The notes under the pieces are model-generated. The model made no database searches, had not been told where the DNA came from, and was given only the letters and a program-made list of their open reading frames with translations. Below are positions 7,149-14,959 of a DNA stretch of 20,176 nucleotides, in pieces. Each line of letters starts with the position of its first letter. Position 1 is the stretch's first letter. Both the position numbers and the translations under genes were made by a program. Origin of the DNA: an uncultured Synechococcus sp. (lineage in GTDB: Bacteria > Cyanobacteriota > Cyanobacteriia > PCC-6307 > Cyanobiaceae); NCBI GenBank assembly GCA_913050105.1, contig CAJWZN010000011.1, positions 1 to 20,176 on the forward strand. The letters run 5' to 3'.

Positions 7149-7670
7149 GTGCCCCGCAGCAACCGCAACGACAACTTCATCGACAAGAGCTTCACGGTGA
7201 TGGCGGACCTCATCGTCAAGCTGCTTCCGATCAATGCTCGTTCGAAAGAGGCCTACGTGTACTACCGAGATGGCCTCTCAGCTCAGAACGACGGCGATTA
7301 CGCCGAAGCCCTGGAGAACTATGAGGAGGCGCTGAAGCTCGAGGAGAACCACACAGATCGCAGTGAAACGCTCAAAAACATGGCGATTATCTATATGTCC
7401 AACGGAGAGGAGCAGCGGGCGATAGAGACCTACCGCCAGGCCCTGGATGAAAATCCGAAACAGCCCTCCTGTCTGAAGAACATGGGGCTGATCTTCGAGA
7501 AGTGGGGGCGGATCGCTGAAGAGGAAGGCCGTCAGGACGATGCTGATCGATGGTTTGATCAGGCGGCCGAATCATGGACACAGGCCGTACGCCTCAATCC
7601 GGGCGGCTATTTGGACATCGAGAACTGGCTCAAGTCCACGGGCCGCAGCAACGTGGACGTTTACTTCTGA
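7149..7670 (+). CDS. ycf3: Photosystem I assembly protein Ycf3
   Basis: Ycf3 is a thylakoid-associated TPR chaperone needed to assemble photosystem I. From the GTG at 7149 the protein is 173 residues, the usual length, and opens MPRSNRNDNFIDKSFTVMAD, a hallmark of the family. Three TPR repeats are visible: about 36-69 (AYVYYRDGLSAQNDGDYAEA), 73-106 (TLKNMAIIYMSNGEEQRAIE) and 110-150, ending LNPGG. The C-terminus is STGRSNVDVYF. Upstream in-frame starts (7080, 7125) would add unconserved residues. The 74-bp gap to the divergent copper ATPase must hold both promoters, but no clear boxes were recognised. Its 3' end overlaps the end of convergent radA by 10 nt. Confidence 0.96.
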   Translation: MPRSNRNDNFIDKSFTVMADLIVKLLPINARSKEAYVYYRDGLSAQNDGDYAEALENYEEALKLEENHTDRSETLKNMAIIYMSNGEEQRAIETYRQALDENPKQPSCLKNMGLIFEKWGRIAEEEGRQDDADRWFDQAAESWTQAVRLNPGGYLDIENWLKSTGRSNVDVYF

Positions 7671-9058
7671 ACATTCACATCGTCACCAAGGGCCAGGACC
7701 AGCGCTTCGGTGACGCCGTCGGCCTCCAGCAGCGCCAGATCCAATCCTGAAGCCAGAGCCCCCAGGCCACTGCCTCGGGGCACCACAGCGCGCCGGAAGC
7801 CCAGACGAGCAGCTTCCTGAAGGCGCAGCTCCAGTTGCCCCACAGGCCGAAGTTGCCCGCCCAGGCCGAGTTCGCCGATCAGCACGGTTCCTGCTGGAAG
7901 GGTTAAATCCCGGAAGCTGGCCACCACCGCTGCAGCAACTCCCAGATCCGCCGCTGGTTCCTCCACCTCAAGTCCACCGGCCACGGCGAGGTAGCAGTCG
8001 AAGCGCGACAACGGCAATCCCATGTGCTTTTCCAGCACGGCCAGAATTTGGTGGAGGCGATTGGTACCAATACCAGTGGCGGTTCGGCGAGGGCTGGCAT
8101 AGCTGGTGACGTTCACAAGCGCCTGAAGATCAACCACCAGGGAGCGGGTGCCTTCACAGGCCACGATCGTGGCAACACCGGAGGCCCTGGCATCGCTCAG
8201 GAACAGTTCACTGGGATTGCCTACTTCCGCCAGACCCTGGGCCTGCATTTCGAACAAGCCAAGTTCATGGGTGGCGCCGAAGCGATTTTTCACTGCCCGC
8301 AGCAGCCGATGGCTGGCGAAACGATCGCCTTCAAAGGTGAGCACGGCATCCACCAAGTGCTCAAGCACCTTCGGGCCAGCCAGCATTCCCTCCTTGGTGA
8401 CGTGGCCCACCAGCATCATCGCCGTGGTCTGGCGCTTGGCCAGCCGCTGCAGCGCCGCCGCGCACTCCCTCACCTGGCCGACGGATCCGGGGGCGCTGGC
8501 GAGATTGGCGTCATGCAGAGCCTGGATGCTGTCGATGATCGCCACATCAGGCCGCAACGCCTCCAGTTCTTCAAGCACCAGCTCCAGATCGGTTTCAGCC
8601 AGCAGCTGCAGATCGGATGCCCCAGCTCCCGAGAGCCGCTGCCAGCGAAGCTTCACCTGCTGGGCTGATTCCTCGGCGCTGACATACAGCACGGAGCTTT
8701 GGCGAGCCATCGCCGACGCGCTCTGGAGAAGCAGGGTGCTCTTACCAATCCCCGGATCGCCCCCCACAAGAACAAGGGACCCGGGCACAAGCCCTCCACC
8801 GAGCACCCGATCAAATTCCCCAGAGCCGGTTTCCAACCTCTGCAGGGGTTTGTCATCCAAGGAGGCCATCGCCGTGGATCGGCGAGCAGCCGGCACCTGA
8901 GCCGGATCTGGGGTTTCGCGGCGGCGTCGCCCGTCCGTGGAGGGCTGCCGTTGTTCAACCAGGGAATTCCAGCTTCCACATTCCGGACAGCGACCAAAAA
9001 ACTGCCGGGCTCTTGCCCCACAGCTTTGACAAACGAAGACAGCGACGGTTTTAGGCAC
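7661..9058 (-). CDS. radA: DNA repair protein RadA (Sms)
   Basis: RadA is a RecA-like ATPase that drives branch migration in recombination and repair. The 465-residue protein has an N-terminal C4 zinc finger (Cys10, 13, 24, 27), Walker A GGDPGIGKST at 99-108, Walker B VAIIDSIQ at 172-179, the RadA-specific KNRFG motif at 257-261, and a C-terminal Lon-protease-like domain without an obvious catalytic Ser. Length and domain order are standard. The start is GTG 9058, fixed by the MPKTVAVFVCQSCG opening. Divergent from rpaB and convergent with ycf3. Confidence 0.96.
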   Translation of the reverse strand: MPKTVAVFVCQSCGARARQFFGRCPECGSWNSLVEQRQPSTDGRRRRETPDPAQVPAARRSTAMASLDDKPLQRLETGSGEFDRVLGGGLVPGSLVLVGGDPGIGKSTLLLQSASAMARQSSVLYVSAEESAQQVKLRWQRLSGAGASDLQLLAETDLELVLEELEALRPDVAIIDSIQALHDANLASAPGSVGQVRECAAALQRLAKRQTTAMMLVGHVTKEGMLAGPKVLEHLVDAVLTFEGDRFASHRLLRAVKNRFGATHELGLFEMQAQGLAEVGNPSELFLSDARASGVATIVACEGTRSLVVDLQALVNVTSYASPRRTATGIGTNRLHQILAVLEKHMGLPLSRFDCYLAVAGGLEVEEPAADLGVAAAVVASFRDLTLPAGTVLIGELGLGGQLRPVGQLELRLQEAARLGFRRAVVPRGSGLGALASGLDLALLEADGVTEALVLALGDDVNVQK

Positions 9059-9145
9059 TGCGAACTGTGAAGAAAGTTGCCGTTGGATGAACAGGACGGG
9101 GGCGCGGGCACTTATTTGTGACCCCAGGTATTAGTGCCTCGGCGT
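9059..9145. promoter_or_regulatory. Divergent radA/rpaB intergenic region
   Basis: These 87 bp must hold both promoters. An inverted repeat GGCACT (9107-9112) / AGTGCC (9133-9138) is separated by 20 bp and ends 7 bp before the rpaB ATG, so it could fold in the rpaB leader or serve as a split operator. No clear -10/-35 pair or HLR1-type TTACA repeat was found. An in-frame GTG at 9134 lies within the right arm. The role is inference. Confidence 0.3.
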
Positions 9146-9892
9146 ATGACGGCCACGGCTTCAACCAAAGAAACGATTCTCGTGGTCGATGATGAGGCCT
9201 CAATCAGGCGGATCCTTGAAACCCGTCTGTCGATGATTGGCTACAACGTCGTCACTGCCTGTGATGGCACTGAGGCGCTGGAGCTGTTTCCCAACTGTTC
9301 CCCCGATCTGGTGGTTCTTGACGTGATGATGCCGAAGCTTGACGGCTACGGGGTCTGCCAGGAGCTGCGCAAGGAATCGGATGTGCCGATCGTGATGCTC
9401 ACGGCACTTGGGGATGTTGCCGACCGGATCACCGGACTGGAACTGGGTGCCGATGACTATGTGGTGAAACCCTTCAGCCCCAAGGAACTGGAAGCTCGCA
9501 TCCGCTGCGTGTTGCGCAGGGTTGAAAAAGATCCAGTGGCTGGAATACCGAATTCCGGTCTGATCCAGGTCGCCGACTTACGCATCGACACCAACAAACG
9601 CCAGGTGTTTCGAGGAGACGAACGCATTCGGCTCACCGGCATGGAATTCAGTTTGTTGGAGCTGCTGGTCAGCCGTTCGGGCGAACCGTTCAACCGCGGC
9701 GAGATTCTCAAGGAGGTCTGGGGCTATACCCCCGAGCGTCACGTTGATACCCGTGTCGTTGATGTCCACATTTCCAGGCTTCGATCCAAACTGGAGGATG
9801 ATCCAGCCAATCCGGAGCTGATCCTCACGGCTCGCGGCACCGGCTACCTGTTCCAGCGCATCGTCGACTCCGTTGCTTCCGAAGGACCCTGA
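9146..9892 (+). CDS. rpaB: OmpR-family response regulator RpaB (Ycf27)
   Basis: RpaB is the essential cyanobacterial and plastid (ycf27) regulator acting with histidine kinase NblS; it represses high-light genes and tunes photosystem gene expression through HLR1 sites. The 248-residue protein from the ATG at 9146 has a receiver domain with DDE (15-17), phospho-acceptor Asp59 in LVVLDVMMPKLDGYG, TALGD and VVKPFSPKELEAR. A winged-helix domain follows with LTGMEFSLLELL and EVWGYTPERHVDTRVVDVHI, ending ARGTGYLF. VDDEASIRRILETRLSMIGY is the family's characteristic opening. A GTG at 9134 would add four residues, but the ATG fits better. The plsX frame begins before its stop, so rpaB probably heads the lipid gene unit. 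Confidence 0.96.
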   Translation: MTATASTKETILVVDDEASIRRILETRLSMIGYNVVTACDGTEALELFPNCSPDLVVLDVMMPKLDGYGVCQELRKESDVPIVMLTALGDVADRITGLELGADDYVVKPFSPKELEARIRCVLRRVEKDPVAGIPNSGLIQVADLRIDTNKRQVFRGDERIRLTGMEFSLLELLVSRSGEPFNRGEILKEVWGYTPERHVDTRVVDVHISRLRSKLEDDPANPELILTARGTGYLFQRIVDSVASEGP

Positions 9893-11180
9893 TTCCGCTC
9901 TGACCCCTGAGTCCAGGAGCAAAAGCAACCGACCCCGGGCGATCCGTCGTCTGGTGATTTGGTATCGGCGCAACGCCGCTGTGACGAGTCTTGTGGACAG
10001 CGCCACAACCTCTGCCAGCGCAGCCACAAGCGTTGCCGAAACCGTTGTGACCGGTGCCGGCAGTGTTGCCAGCCAGGTTTTGCAACCCCTGGTTTTTGAT
10101 CCACTGCGTCGTCTCCAAGGCGGAGATGAGCAGAGCGGAATCAACGATGCCGACCGGCTCTGGGTGGCTGTGGATGGAATGGGTGGTGATCACGCGCCAG
10201 GGCCGATCCTGGATGGATGTCTGCAGGCCATTGATCGACTGCCGCTGAAGGTGCGTTTCGTCGGAGAGCGCGACCGCGTGCTCGCAGCAGCAGATCAACA
10301 TGGCCTGCGGGACAGGCTCGATGCAGCTCAGTCCGCAGGTCATCTCGATCTGGTGGGGAGCGGTCCCTCGATCGGCATGGATGACGAAGCCACCGCCGTT
10401 CGTCGCAAGCGTGACGCCAGCATCAATGTGGCGATGGACCTGGTGAAACGGGGCGAAGCGCTGGCGGTTTATTCAGCCGGTAATTCCGGAGCCGTGATGG
10501 CATCCGCCATTTTCCGACTGGGACGCCTGAAGGGAATCGACCGACCCGCCATCGGCGCTTTGTTCCCAACCAAAGACCCAAGCCAGCCTGTGCTGGTGCT
10601 GGATGTGGGCGCCAACATGGATTGCAAGGCGACCTACCTGCACCAGTTCGCTCTGCTGGGCAACATCTACAGCCGAGACGTGCTTCAGGTGGAACGTCCA
10701 CGGGTTGGATTGCTCAACATCGGTGAAGAGGAGTGCAAAGGCAACGACCTCTCCATCAAGACCCATGAGCTGCTGCGGAATGAACAGCGTTTGCATTTCG
10801 CTGGAAACTGTGAGGGTCGTGATGTTCTCTCCGGAGAATTCGATGTGGTCGTCTGTGACGGCTTCACCGGCAACGTGTTGCTGAAATTTCTTGAATCAGT
10901 GGGCAGCGTGCTGCTGGGTGTTCTGCGCGCGGAACTGCCCCGAGGCCGTCGCGGCAAGGTGGGATCAGCCTTTTTGCGCAGCAACTTGCGCCGGATCAAG
11001 AAACGACTCGATCACGCCGAGCATGGAGGCGCCTTGCTGCTGGGCGTGAACGGAGTTGCTGTGATCGGTCACGGCAGCAGCAAAGCGCTGTCTGTGGTGA
11101 GTGCCCTGCGCATCGCCCACTCAGCTGCTAGCCACGGCGTTATGGAGGATCTGGTCGCTCTTCAGAGCGGTTGTGATTGA
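9873..11180 (+). CDS. plsX: Phosphate acyltransferase PlsX with long N-terminal extension
   Basis: PlsX converts acyl-ACP to acyl-phosphate for the first acylation of glycerol-3-phosphate. The catalytic domain starts near residue 95 with LWVAVDGMGGDHAPG, and other family blocks are clear: VYSAGNSGAVMA, PAIGALFPT, VLDVGAN, GLLNIGEE, KG near residue 291, DGFTGNVLLK and GVAVIGHGSSK. The 435-residue length is about 90 more than typical bacterial PlsX because of an N-terminal stretch that is basic at first (about 14-33) and then Ala/Ser/Thr/Val-rich (about 34-72). The start is uncertain: TTG 9873 overlaps rpaB by 20 nt, and GTG 9954 is an alternative. Neighbours fabH, fabD and plsC make the function secure. 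Confidence 0.93.
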   Translation: MLPKDPDSALTPESRSKSNRPRAIRRLVIWYRRNAAVTSLVDSATTSASAATSVAETVVTGAGSVASQVLQPLVFDPLRRLQGGDEQSGINDADRLWVAVDGMGGDHAPGPILDGCLQAIDRLPLKVRFVGERDRVLAAADQHGLRDRLDAAQSAGHLDLVGSGPSIGMDDEATAVRRKRDASINVAMDLVKRGEALAVYSAGNSGAVMASAIFRLGRLKGIDRPAIGALFPTKDPSQPVLVLDVGANMDCKATYLHQFALLGNIYSRDVLQVERPRVGLLNIGEEECKGNDLSIKTHELLRNEQRLHFAGNCEGRDVLSGEFDVVVCDGFTGNVLLKFLESVGSVLLGVLRAELPRGRRGKVGSAFLRSNLRRIKKRLDHAEHGGALLLGVNGVAVIGHGSSKALSVVSALRIAHSAASHGVMEDLVALQSGCD

Positions 11181-11206
11181 CTGACGCCATTCAGTGACCC
11201 ACCGCT

Positions 11207-12226
11207 TTGGCCGAGCAGCTCCCCAGGACCGCTGGCATGGTGCTGCGGGGATGCGGTAGTGCCACTCCATCCCGCTCCATCAGCAATCAAGAGCTGGGGC
11301 AGCGAGTGGAGACAAGCGATGAATGGATTCGCAGCCGCACCGGCATTGGAGCGAGGCATGTGGTCGGGGAGAACGAATCCCTGGGAGAACTCTGCGGGCA
11401 GGCGTCTGAACGTGCGCTGGCGATGTCTGGCTGGGACGCAGAGAGCCTTGATCTGATCCTGCTGGCCACCTCCACTCCAGACGATCTGTTTGGCTCAGCC
11501 CCGCGACTGCAGGCTCGCATCGGTGCCGTGAATGCCGTTGCCTTTGACATCACCGCCGCCTGCAGCGGCTTCCTGTTCGCGCTGGTGACCGCCAGTCAAT
11601 ACCTGCGGACCGGAGCCATGAGGCGGGTTCTGGTGGTGGGTGCGGATCAGCTCAGCCGATGGGTGGACTGGGATGACCGGCGATCCTGCGTGTTGTTCGG
11701 CGATGCTGCCGCGGCCGTGGTTTTGGAGGCGTCTGATGACGGTCAGGATGATCTGCAGGGGTTCCTGTTGCGCTCGGATGGCAGTCGCGGGGACGTGCTG
11801 AAGCTGCCTCAAGTCAGCGACCATGACCCACTGATTGCGGATGCCAGTCATCAGCGCGGTGGATTCCAACCGATCCAGATGAATGGCCAGGAGGTATATA
11901 AATTCGCCGTGAGGGAAGTTCCAGCGATCTTGGCGCGACTGCTCGAACAGACGGATACGACTGCCGACAGCCTCGACTGGTTGCTGCTGCATCAAGCCAA
12001 TCAACGCATCCTTGATGCCGTTGCGGATCGTTTCGACATCCCCAACAACAAGGTGCTGAGCAACCTCAGTACTTACGGCAACACCTCGGCAGCCACCATC
12101 CCCCTGATGCTGGATGAGGCGGTGCGCGACGGCCGGATCAAACCAGGCCATCGGATTGCAAGCAGTGGCTTTGGTGCAGGCCTCAGCTGGGGAGCAGCGC
12201 TGCTGCGCTGGAGCGGCCCCGCGTAA
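11207..12226 (+). CDS. fabH: 3-oxoacyl-ACP synthase III (KAS III)
   Basis: Condenses acetyl-CoA with malonyl-ACP to start type II fatty-acid synthesis. In the 339-residue reading the catalytic triad is Cys119 (ITAACSGF), His262 (LLHQANQ) and Asn292 (YGNTSA). TSDEWIRSRTGI near 37-48 and SSGFGAGLSWG near the C-terminus are typical. The start is ambiguous: TTG 11207 is the only start codon before a stop in this frame, while ATG 11237 would drop ten residues and leave a slightly short first strand. It follows plsX by 26 bp and precedes fabD by 28 bp in the same direction, the common plsX-fabH-fabD order. Confidence 0.95.
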   Translation: MAEQLPRTAGMVLRGCGSATPSRSISNQELGQRVETSDEWIRSRTGIGARHVVGENESLGELCGQASERALAMSGWDAESLDLILLATSTPDDLFGSAPRLQARIGAVNAVAFDITAACSGFLFALVTASQYLRTGAMRRVLVVGADQLSRWVDWDDRRSCVLFGDAAAAVVLEASDDGQDDLQGFLLRSDGSRGDVLKLPQVSDHDPLIADASHQRGGFQPIQMNGQEVYKFAVREVPAILARLLEQTDTTADSLDWLLLHQANQRILDAVADRFDIPNNKVLSNLSTYGNTSAATIPLMLDEAVRDGRIKPGHRIASSGFGAGLSWGAALLRWSGPA

Positions 12227-12254
12227 TCTCCGGCTGCGATAGAGCAAAACGGAC

Positions 12255-13151
12255 ATGTCGATCGCCTGGGTCTTCCCTGGTCAAGGTTCACAAAAGGTCG
12301 GCATGGCAGACCAGTTGCTGAGCATCAGTGGCGCCAATGAGCGCTTCTCATTGGCATCAGACCTGCTGGGGCGGGATCTGCTGGCGATCTGCCGCGGGGA
12401 AAGTGGAGGTGGCGATGGCCCTGATGAGCTGAATGACACCCGCAATACCCAACCAGCTCTGTTCGTCGTCGAGTCCTTGCTGGTCGACAACCTGATCAAG
12501 CAGGGCCGCGAAGCATCCATGGTGGCTGGCCACAGCCTCGGAGAACTGGTGGCGCTCTATGCCGCTGGAGTGTTTGACCTGGAAACAGGACTGACCCTGA
12601 TGAAAACACGGTCCGAACTGATGGCGGCTGCCGGAGGCGGCGCGATGACCGCCGTGATCGGCTTTGACCGGGATGAACTGAACGAGCTGGTCAACAGCAT
12701 CGATGGCGTGAGCATCGCCAACGACAACAGCGATGCTCAGGTCGTGATCTCCGGACGTCCGGAAGCCGTGGAACAAGTGAGTGAACAGCTCAAATGCAAA
12801 CGTGCGATTCCACTGGCGGTCTCCGGAGCGTTCCATTCACCCTTCATGGCTGAAGCAGCAGATCATTTCGCCGCCACACTCGATGGCGTCAGCTTCCGTG
12901 ATGCCCGCATCCCGGTTTTCAGCAACTCCGATCCCAGCGCAACGAGCAATGGTGGAGCCCTGAAAGAAAGGCTGAAGCAGCAGATGACCACCGGTGTGCG
13001 CTGGCGGGAGACGATGGCGTCCATGACGGCCGAAGGGATCGACACCTTGGTGGAAATCGGCCCAGGCAACGTGCTGAGCGGTCTGGCCAAACGCAGCATG
13101 AACGGAATAACAACAGCGCAAATTGCTGGTGCTGCAGACCTCGGCCAGTGA
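12255..13151 (+). CDS. fabD: Malonyl-CoA:ACP transacylase
   Basis: Transfers malonyl from CoA to acyl carrier protein, supplying the two-carbon donor of fatty-acid elongation. The 298-residue protein opens AWVFPGQGSQKVGM, the family N-terminus. The nucleophile is Ser94 in GHSLGE and the catalytic His is 194 in SGAFHSPFM. QPALFVVE (66-73) and VEIGPGNVLSGL near the C-terminus are also family blocks. The start is ATG 12255. The stop overlaps the GTG of plsC (GTGA), so the two are translationally linked. Confidence 0.97.
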   Translation: MSIAWVFPGQGSQKVGMADQLLSISGANERFSLASDLLGRDLLAICRGESGGGDGPDELNDTRNTQPALFVVESLLVDNLIKQGREASMVAGHSLGELVALYAAGVFDLETGLTLMKTRSELMAAAGGGAMTAVIGFDRDELNELVNSIDGVSIANDNSDAQVVISGRPEAVEQVSEQLKCKRAIPLAVSGAFHSPFMAEAADHFAATLDGVSFRDARIPVFSNSDPSATSNGGALKERLKQQMTTGVRWRETMASMTAEGIDTLVEIGPGNVLSGLAKRSMNGITTAQIAGAADLGQ

Positions 13152-13801
13152 GCGACGCACCGATAGTTCGCACACCGGAACCAAGCCTCACCTACCGCCT
13201 GGTCAGCGGTCTGCTGGTGTTTCCGTTGTTCCGCTTCCTGTTCCGCGGCAGCACCCATGGCCTGGAGCATGTGCCGAAGGACGGGCCCTTGGTGGTGGCC
13301 TCAAACCATGGATCCCATCTCGACCCTCCATTGCTGGGCCATGCCCTTGGCCGCCCGGTCGCCTTCATGGCCAAGGCTGAATTGTTTGCGGTCCCACTGT
13401 TGGGGTCTGTGATCCGAGCCTGCGGTGCTTATCCGGTGCGCCGCGGAGCCAGTGATCGCGAAGCGATCCGAACAGCCACCGCCAAACTGGACGAAGGATG
13501 GGCCACTGGAGTTTTCCTCGATGGCACCCGCCAAGCCAACGGCCGAGTGAACAACCCTCTGCCAGGCGCAGCACTGCTGGCGGCTCGCAGCGGTGCTCCT
13601 CTGCTGCCGGTAGCGATTGTCAACAGCCACCGCGCGCTTGGCAGCGGTCGGATCTGGCCCCGTCTGGTGCCACTGCAGCTGCGGGTCGGCGCTCCGATTC
13701 CACCACCAGCGAGCCGTCGTCGCCCCGACCTGGATGCCACCACAGCTCTGCTAAAAGAGCGGATCAACGCCCTGTTGGAACTGGAACCGCCACGTCCCTG
13801 A
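13148..13801 (+). CDS. plsC: 1-acylglycerol-3-phosphate O-acyltransferase family protein
   Basis: A membrane-associated acyltransferase that would add the second acyl chain to lysophosphatidic acid, making phosphatidic acid for membrane lipids. In 217 residues the catalytic NHGSHLD (53-59) supplies the H-x4-D pair. The second block, usually FPEGTR, reads FLDGTR (123-128), with Asp for Glu. AYPVRRG (94-100) and LPGAALLA are also in place. A hydrophobic stretch (about 18-32) probably anchors the N-terminus. The GTG start overlaps the fabD stop by 4 nt. Cyanobacteria often have several PlsC-like proteins, so substrate preference is uncertain. The last 38 bases overlap the end of the convergent DUF218 gene. 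Confidence 0.88.
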   Translation: MSDAPIVRTPEPSLTYRLVSGLLVFPLFRFLFRGSTHGLEHVPKDGPLVVASNHGSHLDPPLLGHALGRPVAFMAKAELFAVPLLGSVIRACGAYPVRRGASDREAIRTATAKLDEGWATGVFLDGTRQANGRVNNPLPGAALLAARSGAPLLPVAIVNSHRALGSGRIWPRLVPLQLRVGAPIPPPASRRRPDLDATTALLKERINALLELEPPRP

Positions 13802-14339
13802 GATCCTGCCCCGTGGCCACCCATGCCACCGCTCGGATCCAGTCCCGCCACTTCTTCACGGTGCTCTCCGAGACACAGCGAGGCTCACAGGCAACCGGAA
13901 CGCCCGTGATGTGGATCCCTCGGCTTCCTGCCACCACTTGACCCACGGCCATCGATCGAGCCAGATGATCGGCACTGGTGACCAGCAGAAGGTGCTTCAC
14001 CTGACGGTCCCGAAGCTGATCCACCAATGAGGTGAAATTCCCAAGGGTGTCTTGGGCGCGGTAATCGAGTTCAACCCGCTCGGATTCCAGCCCCTCTTCC
14101 TGGATTAACCAGGTCGCATATTCAGGGTTGCTGCCACCACTCACCAGCAGAGGCAGCTCCAGCTCGCGGGCCAGGCGTGCTCCAACCCGCTCACGATCCA
14201 CATCCCCACCAAGCACGAGCACAAGCTGAGGTGCACTGCGATCGAACAGAGCACGGCGATAGGGCGCGAGAGGACCTGTGCCGAACACCCATACCGCCAG
14301 GCCGGCACTCAAAAAAATCCCGGCTCGGAGACCCGCCAT
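13764..14339 (-). CDS. DUF218 / YdcF-ElyC-like membrane-anchored protein
   Basis: A 191-residue protein from the ATG at 14339. An N-terminal hydrophobic segment (about 5-22) suggests a signal anchor. The rest is a DUF218-type alpha/beta domain: LVLVLGGDVDRERVGARLA, then LPLLVSGGSN, ELDYRAQDTLGNF and LLLVTSADHLARSM. Relatives such as E. coli SanA and ElyC act in envelope integrity, but the reaction is unknown and I assign none. An upstream in-frame start (14441) lies inside tsaB and is rejected. The ATG shares one base with the tsaB stop (TGATG). The 3' end overlaps plsC on the other strand by 38 nt. Confidence 0.85.
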   Translation of the reverse strand: MAGLRAGIFLSAGLAVWVFGTGPLAPYRRALFDRSAPQLVLVLGGDVDRERVGARLARELELPLLVSGGSNPEYATWLIQEEGLESERVELDYRAQDTLGNFTSLVDQLRDRQVKHLLLVTSADHLARSMAVGQVVAGSRGIHITGVPVACEPRCVSESTVKKWRDWIRAVAWVATGQDLRDVAVPVPTGR

Positions 14340-14944
14340 CAAACAGGACCAACTGGCGAGGTGGGATAAATCGGCAACACACCCTGCCAAGGGAGATGAT
14401 CTCGCCGCTCCAGCCTGTGTTGCAGCTGAGTGAGCAGACAAGCAACATCAGCCTCTACATCCAGCTCTGCCGAGCGTGCCGGAGTGACAACGCGACCATC
14501 CTCAAGCAAATGGGGAACTTCGAGCTCTGTCACCGTGTCTCCAGCAATGCTGTAACGACCGGCAACCACACCGCGACGCGGCAGAACCTGGGTGATCCAG
14601 AACGGCTGATGACTGCACGGCAGGCGCTGAGCCATCAGAGCGAATGCGCTCACGCCGAGCAAGGGGCAATCCAATTGCTGGGCCAGGGTGCGGGCCATGA
14701 CGACCGTCAACCGGGTGCCTGTGAAGCCTCCAGGGCCCGTTGCAACGGCAAGGCCTTGAATCTGTGGCCAACGGCTCCGGGGCAGCAGGGAATCCACCCG
14801 CTCAATCAGGCTGTTGGAGAGGGTGCGGCCGTCATCAAAAACAGCAACACGGGGAACGCCCACCGAGTCCTGCACGGCGACCCCGAAACGATCGGTGCAG
14901 CTGTGCAGGGCAAGCAGCAACGGCGACGAGGTGGCGTCACTCAC
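14339..14944 (-). CDS. tsaB: tRNA threonylcarbamoyladenosine biosynthesis protein TsaB
   Basis: TsaB scaffolds TsaD in the complex that makes t6A at position 37 of ANN-decoding tRNAs; the tRNA-Asn in this window is a likely substrate. The 201-residue ASKHA-fold protein opens LLLALHSCTDRFGVAV and has the family core VATGPGGFTGTRL (68-80). The helix that often carries RxHSxxL reads GRTLSNSLIERVDSLL here, without the usual His. The start is GTG 14944. It lies 15 bp after ycf34 and its stop overlaps the DUF218 ATG. Confidence 0.9.
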   Translation of the reverse strand: MSDATSSPLLLALHSCTDRFGVAVQDSVGVPRVAVFDDGRTLSNSLIERVDSLLPRSRWPQIQGLAVATGPGGFTGTRLTVVMARTLAQQLDCPLLGVSAFALMAQRLPCSHQPFWITQVLPRRGVVAGRYSIAGDTVTELEVPHLLEDGRVVTPARSAELDVEADVACLLTQLQHRLERRDHLPWQGVLPIYPTSPVGPV

Positions 14945-14959
14945 AACGGTTCAATGGCG

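Noticed and set aside
11495..12256. Minus-strand open frame (253 codons) opposite fabH
   Set aside because: fabH has its full catalytic triad in the other strand; the antisense reading is rich in Gln, His and Arg with no recognisable domain.
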